A stretch of 15,564 nucleotides of DNA from Methanobacteriota archaeon (GCA_005878635.1 VBLS01000165.1:1-15564), one strand, 5' to 3'. Positions 7,799 to 15,176 are shown, counted from the stretch's first letter. Numbers and translations are program-made. Notes: generated from the sequence alone by a model not told the origin.

Positions 7799-7805
7799 AT
7801 AAAGC
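7799..7805 (-). promoter_or_regulatory. Candidate TATA box for the 7743-6598 gene
   Basis: On the minus strand CTTTATC, within AGCTTTATCCGG, resembles the box of ugd. A start about 27 bases downstream (near 7774) would leave a leader of about 30 bases to the ATG at 7743, or 12 to the alternative GTG at 7761. Neither start has a strong Shine-Dalgarno site. Confidence 0.45.
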
Positions 7806-7808
7806 TTC

Positions 7809-7821
7809 AGAGACGGTCTCT
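7809..7821. promoter_or_regulatory. 13-base perfect inverted repeat in a divergent promoter region
   Basis: AGAGAC, one base, then GTCTCT forms a perfect palindrome immediately upstream of the minus-strand TATA box. It lies between two divergently transcribed glycosyltransferase genes. The position suits an operator or activator site for both genes. No regulator is known for it, and the function is inferred from position only. Confidence 0.35.
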
Positions 7822-7917
7822 AAAAGCGACGTGCCACACCTCTTCTCTCCGGAAGCAAAGCCTTTCGAGGCTCCGCCGCATCGGCCCCGCGAACCGAATC
7901 CCGTTGAGCGGCGACCG

Positions 7918-9048
7918 ATGACCGAACAGTCCTTGACCATTCACCATGTCACCCCGCACTTCTACCCGGAGGTCGGTGGAGTTGAGGACAGTCTACGCCA
8001 CTTCGGAGCCTGGCTCGTACAAGGGGGCCATCGCGTCATCGTCCATACGTCGTCATTGGCTGCATCCGGTGAAACCCTGGCCGCAAGAGGGGCGATCGAA
8101 GGAATCGAGATCCAACGATACCCGCCCATCTCGAATCGGGGCTACTTTCGCACCTGGTTCCGGCCCGATCTTTCCGGTGCCCGGCTAATCCACCTGCACG
8201 GCTATGCAGTGCGAACGAACGACCGTGTCGTCCGCGCCACCTCCCACGTGCCGATCGTTTTCTCGCTACACCACGGGGTCCGGATGCCCCACGTTGGCCG
8301 GAGAGTGCGCGTCCTCCGGAAGTTCTACGACCGTTTCGTGGGCGTGCCAACTCTCCGTCGAGTCGATCGGATCCTCGTTACATCATCGGGAGACGTCCCG
8401 TGGCTTACCCGCCGCGGGATCCCTGATGCGAAGGTGCGCGTCGTGCCCTCGCCCTTGCCTGACGCCGCGTATGTCCCGGGAGACGCGTCTTGGGGGCGGG
8501 ATCGAGTCGGAGGACCGTTCATCCTCTACCTGGGCCGACTGCACGAGGAAAAGGGCGTGGACGATCTACTCGAGGCATTCTCACGATTGCCCCCCGATGC
8601 ACGCCTCGTCTTCGCGGGACCCGATGGCGGACGCCTCTCGGCCTTACGCAGTCGAGCCCGCGATCTCGGCGTCGCTTCAAGGGTGACCTTCCTCGGCACC
8701 GTATCCGAAGACGAGAAGCGCTCTCTCCTTGCGTCTTGCGTGTGCCTTGCCCTGCCAAGCCTCTTTGAAGCCCAGGGACTTGTTGCGATTGAATCGTGGG
8801 CCCAAGGTCGACCTATTGTGGCCACAAGGGTTGGTGCCTTGGCGGAAATGATCTCCCACGGTGAGACGGGGCTTCTCGTCCCGTACCACGATATCCATGC
8901 CCTTGCCGACTCGCTCGACCGGATGTGGACCCATCCCGAAGTGGGGAATGAGATGGGGGCGAAGGGAAAACGAGTTGCCGAGTCTTTTCGTATAGGGAAA
9001 ATCGCACCTAGGCTCCTGCAAATATACGAAGACCTGGCCGCTCACTGA
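7918..9048 (+). CDS. GT4-type glycosyltransferase (EX7E)
   Basis: A 376-residue GT-B retaining transferase. The N-terminal domain has HFYPEVGGVEDSLRHFG (14-30), the GGxE loop of the family, and LIHLHGYAVR (90-99). The donor domain has FILYLGRLHEEKGVDDLLEA (201-220), LVFAGPDGGRL (230-240) and VTFLGTVSEDEK (256-267). The EX7E motif is FEAQGLVAIE (283-292, Glu 284 and 292), followed by GRPIVATRVGALAEMI (297-312) and GETGLLVPYHD (315-325). The frame is open from an ATG at 7783, but the ATG at 7918 is preferred. The 45 extra residues are proline- and charge-rich with no counterpart in the fold, and the DNA there is the divergent promoter region. No clear TATA box lies 27-30 bases before 7918, so the start is less certain than the function. 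Confidence 0.88.
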   Translation: MTEQSLTIHHVTPHFYPEVGGVEDSLRHFGAWLVQGGHRVIVHTSSLAASGETLAARGAIEGIEIQRYPPISNRGYFRTWFRPDLSGARLIHLHGYAVRTNDRVVRATSHVPIVFSLHHGVRMPHVGRRVRVLRKFYDRFVGVPTLRRVDRILVTSSGDVPWLTRRGIPDAKVRVVPSPLPDAAYVPGDASWGRDRVGGPFILYLGRLHEEKGVDDLLEAFSRLPPDARLVFAGPDGGRLSALRSRARDLGVASRVTFLGTVSEDEKRSLLASCVCLALPSLFEAQGLVAIESWAQGRPIVATRVGALAEMISHGETGLLVPYHDIHALADSLDRMWTHPEVGNEMGAKGKRVAESFRIGKIAPRLLQIYEDLAAH

Positions 9049-9086
9049 GATTCGGCCGCCCAGGAGAAACGCCGGCGGGTCCGCAC

Positions 9087-9779
9087 CTAGTGCTTCAGGA
9101 CCTGAGCCAATCCATTGTTGTGGAAATATCGGAAGATCGACACATCATCCCTCGCGTGGAAGTAATCTTGGATCGCCCTCCAAACATCCGGCTGGCTAGT
9201 CGTGTCGTGCATGCTGATGACTCCGCCGTGGCGGACGAGCGGTTCGTATTTTTGGAGCTCTCTGATGGTGTGGTCATACGCGTGGGAAGTGTCCACGAAA
9301 AGATGGTCAATCGAACGGTCCCAAGCAAGTCCCAAATCGTCACTCTGAATGAATGTCCAATAGCTCGCGAGTCCCGCCTCGTCGACCCGGTCATGCACGC
9401 TTCCGGACCGGTGGAGGTCGACACTGGTCACCCTTCCGTCGATTCGTCGCGCCGCATGGAGGAGCGCAAGTGTTGACTCGCCACCGCGTGTCCCCAACTC
9501 GAGTGCTTCGCGTAATCGATGGTCGACTGAGGTGCGATAAAGGAGCGGCAGATGTCCGTAGATGTCATTACATTGAGCAAACAACAGCTCCAATTCGGTC
9601 AGACCCGAAAATGCAATGCTCGAGGACAGCATGGGCTCGACGCTCGGTAGTCGTTTGAGTGCCTCGAAAGCGGCTGGCCCAATCAGGATCGTCTTCATCG
9701 CGGGAAGGACACCCTCCTGTTTCAAAGTGTCAATGGAGGAGCGAAACCGGCTGGCAACCTTTTCCTTCTCGCCACTCAT
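9087..9779 (-). CDS. Methyltransf_24-like class I SAM-dependent methyltransferase
   Basis: A 230-residue protein of the family often annotated as class I SAM methyltransferase near cephalosporin-hydroxylase or macrocin-O-methyltransferase types. EALELGTRGGESTLALL (91-107) is the SAM-binding motif, and GRVTSVDLHRSGSVHD (115-130) holds the ribose-binding acid. DHLFVDTSHAYDHTIRELQK (158-177) and LVRHGGVISMHDTTSQP (181-197) carry the metal-binding-type Asp/His residues of catechol-type O-methyltransferases. The first 70 residues are helical and not conserved. The ATG has a real Shine-Dalgarno site, GGAGG at 9786-9790 with 6-base spacing, unlike most genes here. It lies 153 bases after the family-2 transferase on the same strand and may be read from that gene's transcript. 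Probable role: O-methylation of a glycan sugar; a hydroxylase role cannot be excluded. Confidence 0.75.
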   Translation of the reverse strand: MSGEKEKVASRFRSSIDTLKQEGVLPAMKTILIGPAAFEALKRLPSVEPMLSSSIAFSGLTELELLFAQCNDIYGHLPLLYRTSVDHRLREALELGTRGGESTLALLHAARRIDGRVTSVDLHRSGSVHDRVDEAGLASYWTFIQSDDLGLAWDRSIDHLFVDTSHAYDHTIRELQKYEPLVRHGGVISMHDTTSQPDVWRAIQDYFHARDDVSIFRYFHNNGLAQVLKH

Positions 9780-9785
9780 CGTGGG

Positions 9786-9790
9786 CCTCC
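9786..9790 (-). promoter_or_regulatory. Shine-Dalgarno site of the 9779-9087 methyltransferase
   Basis: GGAGG on the minus strand stands 6 bases before the ATG at 9779. It supports this start and suggests translation from within a longer mRNA, in contrast to the leaderless genes nearby. Confidence 0.6.
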
Positions 9791-9932
9791 GACCTGGATG
9801 AGCCGAGTCTCCTTTTTTCTTTCGCTGAAGCCGGGTCGACTCCGATCGCGAATTCGTTTGGAAGACCGGTCTTTACCGCGCCAACGATCGTGTCGAGATT
9901 GGGCCGAAACCCAAAATAGGATCCCATCGACC

Positions 9933-10832
9933 TCAGTGGGCATCTTCCCTTAGTAACCATATCAGGCCATCCCAATATCCGCTCGCCCAAGCAGAGAGCT
10001 GGCCCCGTTCGCGGTTCTTCGCCAACTGCTTCATCGACCACACCGCGAGCCAGATCCGCTCGAGCAGGACGCGTCCCATTAGCTCGCCGAAAGGAATGTG
10101 ACGGCGAGCGAAAACGAGGAAACCGCGATTTTGGTAGTAAAACGCGAACGGACTGTTCTGCCCTGCGGTTGCCCCTCCGGCATGAGCGATCTTCGTCCTT
10201 CGGGACTGTCGCATTCGGTATCCGACCTTCCGAAGCCGCGCGAAGAGATCCAGGTCCTCGTAGTACGCAAAGAATGATTCGTCAAAGAGACCAACCCGTT
10301 CGAGGGCGGAACGACGGACGAACAAGCAAGACCCCGGGGCCTCGGCGAAGCCGTGGCCGGGACGGACGAACCGTCGACTGTCCCCCGCTTGAAGAGTGTC
10401 GTAGTCGACGAGTATTGGCCCGGTCGCGGCAAGCTGGGGATCCCCTTCCATCTCGTCCACGAGGGTCTGAATCATGAACGGATCGAGGACCCGCGTGTCA
10501 TTGTTCAGGAGAAGAATGTAGGGACCCGCCGTCGCATGGATCCCGGCATTGCACGCCGCGGCGTACCCTTGGTTCGTCGGGTTCCGCAGGACTCGAACGG
10601 AATGGAACTCAACTCCGATCTTGTCGGGCGTCCCATCAATTGACGCGTTGTCTACGACGATGATTTCGATGTCGGGATAGACAAGCTCGCGCAGACTTTC
10701 GAGGCAACGACGAGTGTACTCGTATTTGTTGAAAGTTGGGATCACCACGGAAACCCGGGGAAGATGGAGGTCCTCGGCGGCCCTCCCGCTCCGATGGTCC
10801 GAGGGCGGCACGGAGCCGGTGTCAGCCCGCAT
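9933..10832 (-). CDS. Family 2 glycosyltransferase, rhamnosyltransferase (WbbL)-like
   Basis: A 299-residue GT-A transferase. After a 25-residue charged leader, RVSVVIPTFNKYEYTRRCLE (26-45) opens the fold. IIVVDNASIDGT (57-68), RNPTNQGYAAACNAGI (83-98) and LLLNNDTRVLDPF (107-119) follow, with NND at 110-112 as the DXD equivalent. GSCLFVRRSALERVGLFDES (167-186), then AYYEDLDLFARL (189-200), is the C-terminal signature of the WbbL/rhamnosyltransferase group with the catalytic Asp. The C-terminal segment (LMGRVLLERIWLAVWSMKQL) is amphipathic and may bind the membrane. The ATG is bounded upstream by an in-frame TGA and has only a partial Shine-Dalgarno (GTGAT). The donor is unknown; dTDP-rhamnose is common in the family, but no rml genes are present here. 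Confidence 0.87.
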   Translation of the reverse strand: MRADTGSVPPSDHRSGRAAEDLHLPRVSVVIPTFNKYEYTRRCLESLRELVYPDIEIIVVDNASIDGTPDKIGVEFHSVRVLRNPTNQGYAAACNAGIHATAGPYILLLNNDTRVLDPFMIQTLVDEMEGDPQLAATGPILVDYDTLQAGDSRRFVRPGHGFAEAPGSCLFVRRSALERVGLFDESFFAYYEDLDLFARLRKVGYRMRQSRRTKIAHAGGATAGQNSPFAFYYQNRGFLVFARRHIPFGELMGRVLLERIWLAVWSMKQLAKNRERGQLSAWASGYWDGLIWLLREDAH

Positions 10833-10916
10833 CGTATCACGGCCCTGAAGGACTTCGACACCTCAGTTCTTGCCGACTGGTCTCACGGCTCGATTTCAAG
10901 CAGGAACGCCGCTCAG

Positions 10917-10924
10917 GTTTAAAG
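10917..10924 (+). promoter_or_regulatory. TATA box of the 10950 glycosyltransferase (leaderless)
   Basis: GTTTAAAG has its A at 10921, 29 bases before the ATG at 10950, with no Shine-Dalgarno site between. TTTAAA is itself palindromic, so it could also fire leftward. In that direction the next start (10832) would have a leader near 60 bases, so leftward use is only a possibility. Confidence 0.6.
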
Positions 10925-10949
10925 GGTTCCCATCTGTTCTTCATCCCAA

Positions 10950-11921
10950 ATGGACTCCATCGACATCGCCGTCGTCATCTCGGTGAAGGATGATCCCCGC
11001 GTGGTCGAATGCGTCGATGCGGTCCTCGCTCAGACCGCCCCCTTTCCCTTCGAGGTCGTGGTGGTCGACAACGGCTCTCGGGATGATACTCCACGACTGT
11101 TGTCGAGCCGATTCCAAACCAATCCGAGCGTTAAATTGCTCGCTCAGAGGGGGCACCTTTCGGAGGCTTGGAATACGGCAGCGCAGACGACCACCGTTTC
11201 GATTCTCGTTCGAATTGATGCGGACGCGCGTCCTTTGCCGGGTTGGCTCGACGCGCTGACCCGTCCGATCCGCGAAGGGACGGCGGATTGGACCGCAGGT
11301 CCGGTGGGTGGCGCCAATGTCGACGTGAGCATCGTAGCTCGCTATTACCACGAACGGACGGAGGCATACAACCGGCGGTTGGCTCGCGACGCGGATCTCC
11401 GGGACGCGGTTCCCTCATGGAACGTCGCCTATCGCCGAAGCGCATTGGAGCGGGCCGGATGGTACGATCCGTGGCAGGCGTCTAGCGTTGATTGGGACCT
11501 CCACAAACGACTGGCACGAACGGGTGCGCGCGGGCAGTTCGTCAAAGAGGCCCGATGCGTCCATTACCATCCGACCCGGCTCTGGGATCTGGCTCGAAAG
11601 GAGGCGTGGTATCGCACTGGACAGTACCAGATGGCGCTGAAATACGGCTTCCTCGAGATGGCGAGTGGATTCTCCCTTCCCCTCGCCTACGGCCTCCTCC
11701 TTGCACTGGCGATCGCGGCCTTGGCCCTAACCCCGCTCGCTTGGATGGCCTTGCTCCTGCTGGTCGCCCTCCTCCTCAAGCACTGGGTCGAAGGCGTGCG
11801 CGAATCCGATCCGATGTGGTTCTATCGGGCCCTCTTTCGCCCGGTGGAAGGCTTCGCGGGTCTGTACGGCTTGGTGAGGGGCCTGGTCCGTTATGGCGTC
11901 CGGCGGCCTGTCCCTCCTTGA
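10950..11921 (+). CDS. Membrane-anchored family 2 glycosyltransferase
   Basis: A 323-residue GT-A transferase with a C-terminal membrane region. IDIAVVISVKDDPRVVECVD (4-23) and VVVVDNGSRDDTPRLL (36-51) open the fold. LVRIDADARPLPGWLDAL (86-103) has the metal-binding DAD at 90-92. VPSWNVAYRRSALERAGWYD (154-173) and SSVDWDLHKRLARTG (178-192) carry the acceptor and catalytic part, with Asp at the place of the usual ED. Residues 241-278 form two adjacent hydrophobic helices, followed by a basic tail, so the catalytic domain faces the cytoplasm and the enzyme probably acts on a lipid-linked glycan. AglE-like archaeal transferases have similar layouts, but no specific assignment is made. It is transcribed from its own leaderless promoter, divergent from the WbbL-like gene. 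The frameshifted methyltransferase gene follows 129 bases on. Confidence 0.85.
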   Translation: MDSIDIAVVISVKDDPRVVECVDAVLAQTAPFPFEVVVVDNGSRDDTPRLLSSRFQTNPSVKLLAQRGHLSEAWNTAAQTTTVSILVRIDADARPLPGWLDALTRPIREGTADWTAGPVGGANVDVSIVARYYHERTEAYNRRLARDADLRDAVPSWNVAYRRSALERAGWYDPWQASSVDWDLHKRLARTGARGQFVKEARCVHYHPTRLWDLARKEAWYRTGQYQMALKYGFLEMASGFSLPLAYGLLLALAIAALALTPLAWMALLLLVALLLKHWVEGVRESDPMWFYRALFRPVEGFAGLYGLVRGLVRYGVRRPVPP

Positions 11922-12050
11922 TGTGGCAAAGGTTTGGTTGCAAGAATTGCTGCCGATGGAGTCCCGTCGAAACTTCGGATTGCCATACCAAGGCAGCATC
12001 CGACCAGTCAACAATGCTCAAGCGGGGAATGCGTTCCCGGTGGCCATCTC

Positions 12051-12614
12051 ATGCGGATAAGAAATTCTTTGTCGATGAGTCGACCCGCACCGAAGCTAAA
12101 CGTGGGGAGCGGGACTCTCACACCAGAAGGGTTCGTCAACGTACACATCCGCCCGGGGCCGAACGTGGATGTGGTCTTGGACGTGGACCATCAACCGCTG
12201 CCATGTGGGGATGAGTCAATGAACGCGGTTCTCGCTTCGCACGTCTTTGAGCATCTCGCCACTTGGAAAGAGTGCTGGGCGAGATCCATCGGGTCCTCAG
12301 GGTCGGTGTCATTCTGGAAGTCTACGTTCCATACGGAACGTACAGTCGAAAGACGACGTTCGGGCACATCCGGTTCCTGTGGCCCGGAATGGCGAAGACC
12401 CTCGGAGTAATCGTGGACAAACGACAACGGAGCGGATTGCCCTGGAGGTTGATACTCAGCGAGGTTTCCGAGCGCGGACTCCCGTTCGCCTGGCACTTTC
12501 AAATACATTACCTCAAAGATCGAGCCGAACTTCGGTAGGAAGGTGGAACTTCACTTCGTGCTCGAGAAAATTCACGGGGAGGAATTTGACCGACTTCTTG
12601 AAGCTGCGAGATAG
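12051..12614 (+). pseudogene. SAM-dependent methyltransferase gene with two frameshifts
   Basis: Three pieces of one class I methyltransferase lie in two frames. Frame one gives APKLNVGSGTLTPEGFVNV, VDVVLDVDHQPLP and VLASHVFEHLATWKE, which include the SAM motif. Near 12272 the frame must shift (one base missing in AAAGAGTGCTGG) to continue as VLGEIHRVLRVGVILEVYVP and HIRFLWPGMAKTLG, ending GLPFAWHFQIHYLK. Near 12515-12517 one extra A in an AAA run shifts it back to IEPNFGRKVELHFVLEK and a TAG at 12614. With both repaired the protein is about 188 residues, the normal size and order for small methyltransferases in glycan clusters. The start may be ATG 12051 or 12075 (MSRPAPKLNVGSG); no clear promoter precedes either. 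GC in two sampled 60-base lines is about half, lower than in ugd (65% in one line). Pseudogene or sequencing errors: both fit. Confidence 0.75.
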
Positions 12615-12662
12615 TCGGCGTCGCTGCTCATCGAAGCGCGATTCACAAGATTCTCGTTCCGA

Positions 12663-12694
12663 TCGATCACGGGTCCGAACGGCTCCGGGAAGAG
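12663..12694 (+). repeat. Left copy of a 32-base direct repeat: detached smc Walker A fragment
   Basis: These 32 bases match 15429-15460 inside smc with a single T/C difference. They encode SITGPNGSGK in a frame that is open from just after the methyltransferase stop to a stop at the end of the first propeller gene. The preceding codons (RFTRFSFR) only loosely resemble the smc N-terminus, and an 18-base in-frame gap would be needed to align them. After the repeat the sequences diverge at once. It lies 8 bases past the stop of the propeller gene. It is read as a remnant of a duplicated smc start. Confidence 0.7.
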
Positions 12695-12701
12695 ACGGAG
12701 G

Positions 12702-13808
12702 CTAGGCGCTGCGCCGACCTAGCGGAAGGAGCAGGAAAATCACCACAATCACTGCAATCGGAAGGCCGATCGCGAGGACAAGGATAATCCAAAGGTAGCT
12801 CAGATAGCTGAACCCCTCGAAGGCTGCGGGAACGACTGCGAGTCCAATCTGAAGCGTCGACTGGTTGCCGCCGCTGTAGTAAAAACGGAGTCCTCCTGAA
12901 TCGGACAGCGGCGACCCACCATTAATGCCCAGATTCTCCCAAGAGGGGTACGGGGCGGGAGTTAGGATCGGATTCCCGGGAGCCTTCGTCCAATTCAAGC
13001 CATCCGAAGAAGTCGCAATCCCGATGCTCCAGACAGAGGAGTTGCGGCCCGCATAGTACATGGTCCAAAGAGAACCTGGGAAAACGGCGGGAAAACGAAC
13101 CGCGGAATCGTCCCACGAGCCCGGAGGTCCGATACTGATGATCGGCCCACCGAAAAGGGCCGAGAATCCCGTGTAAGTGGTCGAGGCCGCGACCCCGATG
13201 GCTTCGGACGAACCGTCCGACCCGGTGTAGTACATCAAATACCCAGGGGAAGTCTTCACAACCCATGGGGTTAGTGCGTTAGCGCGATCCCAAGCGCCAG
13301 ATGTTCCCGGGGCGAGGGCAACGGCAGGCGGCGACCACGAGCGTCCGTCGACGGATGATGCATGGCGAATCGTTCCATCGGCCTGATCTTGAAACCAGAG
13401 GTGATAGGTCGAGTCTTCCCTTGAGACGAAGGGCGCTCCGATCAACCCGGAAGAGTCGAGTACGGTTCCCTGCTTGTTCCAAACGATTCCATCCGTCGAG
13501 GTTGCGTAGAGTATGCGCCACCGAAACCCGTCGGATCCGCGGTACCACATCCGATACACTCTCCCGGTATCAATCAAAACGGATGGATCGCGAGCCCAAA
13601 CAGAATCGGGAGATCCTGGAGGGCCATTCGCTATCACGATCCCGCGCTTCACGAAGGAAGAACCCTCGGGGACCAAGTCATGAAAACCAGGCCTGAAAAC
13701 GTCAGGGAGCGATGGCACTCGACTTCCCTCGAAGAAAACCAAGGTGGAAGAAGGCGCGAGCAAAACCACGATCGTGAAGAGCGCGAGTACGGGATTTTTC
13801 GAAGTCAC
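12702..13808 (-). CDS. Secreted, membrane-anchored five-bladed beta-propeller protein (GH43/32-like fold)
   Basis: A 368-residue protein with a signal sequence (MTSKNPVLALFTIVVLLAP, 1-19) and a C-terminal helix (336-362) followed by LGRRSA, which anchors it with the propeller outside. Five repeats are visible: 69-117, 125-165, 180-225, 239-282 and 297-327. They contain YRMWYRGSDG, TYHLWFQDQADG, YLMYYTGSDG, WTMYYAGRNS and LRFYYSGGNQ. Three carry an Asp-box-like SxDGxxW (104-110, 152-158, 267-273). Such propellers occur in GH32/43/68/130 and sialidase-like enzymes, but no convincing catalytic triad can be assigned, so a glycan-binding role is equally possible. The GTG at 13808 is chosen over an upstream TTG (13892) because it begins the signal peptide and lies 35 bases after a TATA A. 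The gene is a paralogue of the divergent neighbour. Confidence 0.75.
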   Translation of the reverse strand: MTSKNPVLALFTIVVLLAPSSTLVFFEGSRVPSLPDVFRPGFHDLVPEGSSFVKRGIVIANGPPGSPDSVWARDPSVLIDTGRVYRMWYRGSDGFRWRILYATSTDGIVWNKQGTVLDSSGLIGAPFVSREDSTYHLWFQDQADGTIRHASSVDGRSWSPPAVALAPGTSGAWDRANALTPWVVKTSPGYLMYYTGSDGSSEAIGVAASTTYTGFSALFGGPIISIGPPGSWDDSAVRFPAVFPGSLWTMYYAGRNSSVWSIGIATSSDGLNWTKAPGNPILTPAPYPSWENLGINGGSPLSDSGGLRFYYSGGNQSTLQIGLAVVPAAFEGFSYLSYLWIILVLAIGLPIAVIVVIFLLLPLGRRSA

Positions 13809-13828
13809 GTATGTGACCGATTCGCGAA
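13804..13828. promoter_or_regulatory. Two small palindromes over the predicted start of the propeller gene
   Basis: GTCAC-4-GTGAC (13804-13817) and TTCGCGAA (13821-13828) lie between the minus-strand TATA box and the GTG at 13808, covering the predicted transcription start near 13815. The placement would suit a repressor site. Function is inferred from position only, and short palindromes are common. Confidence 0.3.
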
Positions 13829-13840
13829 CCGGCACCACCC

Positions 13841-13848
13841 CATAAAAC
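13841..13848 (-). promoter_or_regulatory. TATA box of the minus-strand propeller gene
   Basis: GTTTTATG on the minus strand has its A at 13843, 35 bases before the GTG at 13808, giving a leader of about 7 bases, close to the spacing at wecB. No equally clear box is seen for the plus-strand partner. Confidence 0.55.
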
Positions 13849-13946
13849 CTCGGTTGTCCCGTCAGGCTTGTCGATGGGTTGCCGTCACTCAACAGCGTGC
13901 GGAAGCTTCATCCGTTTCGACAATCATCGTCCCAACGGGAGGGATT

Positions 13947-15176
13947 GTGATTCAGGGACTCCCCAGGGATTGCCACCTCCGCTCACGGCTGATGGCCGGA
14001 TTTGCAGCCTTCCTCCTTGTTGTCCTCTTCGGTTCCCTAGTCGGGATTTCGGTCCGAAACGCAGGCGATGGACCGCTTGTGGGCGGGCAGCTCCCTGTCG
14101 AGGTCCAAACGACCGCCTCAGGTTTCATCAAGATGGGGATTGCGATCGATAACGGTCCTGCAGGCTCACCTGATTCTGTCTGGGCTCGGGACGGATCGAT
14201 AATCAGCGAGGCAGACGGATCGTTCAAGATGTGGTACGTGGGGTCCGATGGGGCACAATGGCGAATTCTGCTGGCAAGCTCGAGCGATGGGATTCTCTGG
14301 ACAAAGCACGGGGCGGTCGTTACGTATACACCCACCGTCAGCGGACCTTTCGTTCTTCGCGAAGGAGCGACGTACCACATGTGGTTCCAGGGTGGGCCTT
14401 CCGGAGGCGGCGCCATCTACCACGCAACGTCTTTCAATGGAGTCAATTGGACAGTCGACGGCGTGGCCCTAAGCCCCGCCGCGGGCGGTTGGGACAGCGT
14501 TCAGGTGGGTCTCCCTTGGGTCGTCCACTACGGAAACCAATACCTCTTGTACTACGCAGCCTCGGACGGAGCTGTTGAACGGATTGGCCTCGCCTTGTCG
14601 AGCACCTATGTCGGCTTCACACGTCTATCGACAGCTCCCATCCTCACCGCGGGGCCAGGAGGTTCTTGGGATTCGTACCTGGTGCGAACGCCCGCGGTGA
14701 GTCCCGGAACCCCTTGGATCATGTACTACGCTGGCACCAATGGCGGATCCTGGCAAATCGGCGTTGCAACATCGACGGACGGGACCAGTTGGACACGGAC
14801 CGGCACACCCGTGTTGTCTCCGGGCCCGCCCCCCTCTTGGGATTCCCAAGGCACCGTGGGAGGAAAGTTCGTGGACGGCACGTTCGGGCGGCGCCTATAC
14901 TACACCGCCGCGGACGGGGCAACAGTGCGAATCGGATTGGCGAATAGGGACTCATCTTCGGCCCCTCCCACAAATCCTCCCGCGGCGCCGCCTACCGAGA
15001 CGACTTCCCTAATGTCCTCGTGGCGGATCCTGGCACTCGTGTCGGTCGTAGCCACAGACGCGTCCATCGCGATTGCCTGGTTTTTCTGGTTCAAGAAGAC
15101 GCGGAATCTGACGAAGCAACTTTGGCAACCCTTTCCACCGCCCCAGGTCCCTCCGGAATCGGGCCGGCTGCCCTGA
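13947..15176 (+). CDS. Secreted, membrane-anchored five-bladed beta-propeller protein, paralogue of the minus-strand neighbour
   Basis: A 409-residue protein aligned end to end with its divergent partner: for example GIAIDNGPAGSPDSVWARD (64-82) against GIVIANGPPGSPDSVWARD. It has an N-terminal signal or anchor (LMAGFAAFLLVVLFGSLVGI, 15-34). The five propeller blades contain FKMWYVGSDG, TYHMWFQGGP, YLLYYAASDG, WIMYYAGTNG and RLYYTAADG, with Asp-box-like SSDGILW, SFNGVNW and STDGTSW. A proline-rich linker (about 338-353) leads to a C-terminal helix (359-383) and a basic then proline-rich tail, so the propeller is held outside the cell. The linker is absent from the partner. GTG 13947 is preferred because GGGAGGG lies 4 bases upstream; ATG 13992 is the alternative and would shorten only the signal region. 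The frame is open further upstream into the divergent promoter, which is not credible as protein. Substrate unknown. Confidence 0.75.
   Translation: MIQGLPRDCHLRSRLMAGFAAFLLVVLFGSLVGISVRNAGDGPLVGGQLPVEVQTTASGFIKMGIAIDNGPAGSPDSVWARDGSIISEADGSFKMWYVGSDGAQWRILLASSSDGILWTKHGAVVTYTPTVSGPFVLREGATYHMWFQGGPSGGGAIYHATSFNGVNWTVDGVALSPAAGGWDSVQVGLPWVVHYGNQYLLYYAASDGAVERIGLALSSTYVGFTRLSTAPILTAGPGGSWDSYLVRTPAVSPGTPWIMYYAGTNGGSWQIGVATSTDGTSWTRTGTPVLSPGPPPSWDSQGTVGGKFVDGTFGRRLYYTAADGATVRIGLANRDSSSAPPTNPPAAPPTETTSLMSSWRILALVSVVATDASIAIAWFFWFKKTRNLTKQLWQPFPPPQVPPESGRLP

Noticed and set aside
9809..9823. A pyrimidine run (CTCCTTTTTTCTTTC) that could be a plus-strand terminator.
   Set aside because: No plus-strand gene ends just before it. 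The nearest ends 760 bases earlier with a minus-strand gene between, so it is more likely upstream sequence of the methyltransferase gene.
11922..12050. Gap between the membrane-anchored transferase and the frameshifted methyltransferase, open in frame with the latter.
   Set aside because: The translated extension shows no methyltransferase features, and no promoter, RNA or repeat could be made out in the 129 bases.
13680..13946. N-terminal extension of the plus-strand propeller protein reaching into the opposite gene.
   Set aside because: The extra residues overlap the divergent promoter and the signal peptide of the paralogue, are charged and unordered, and would bury the signal sequence internally.
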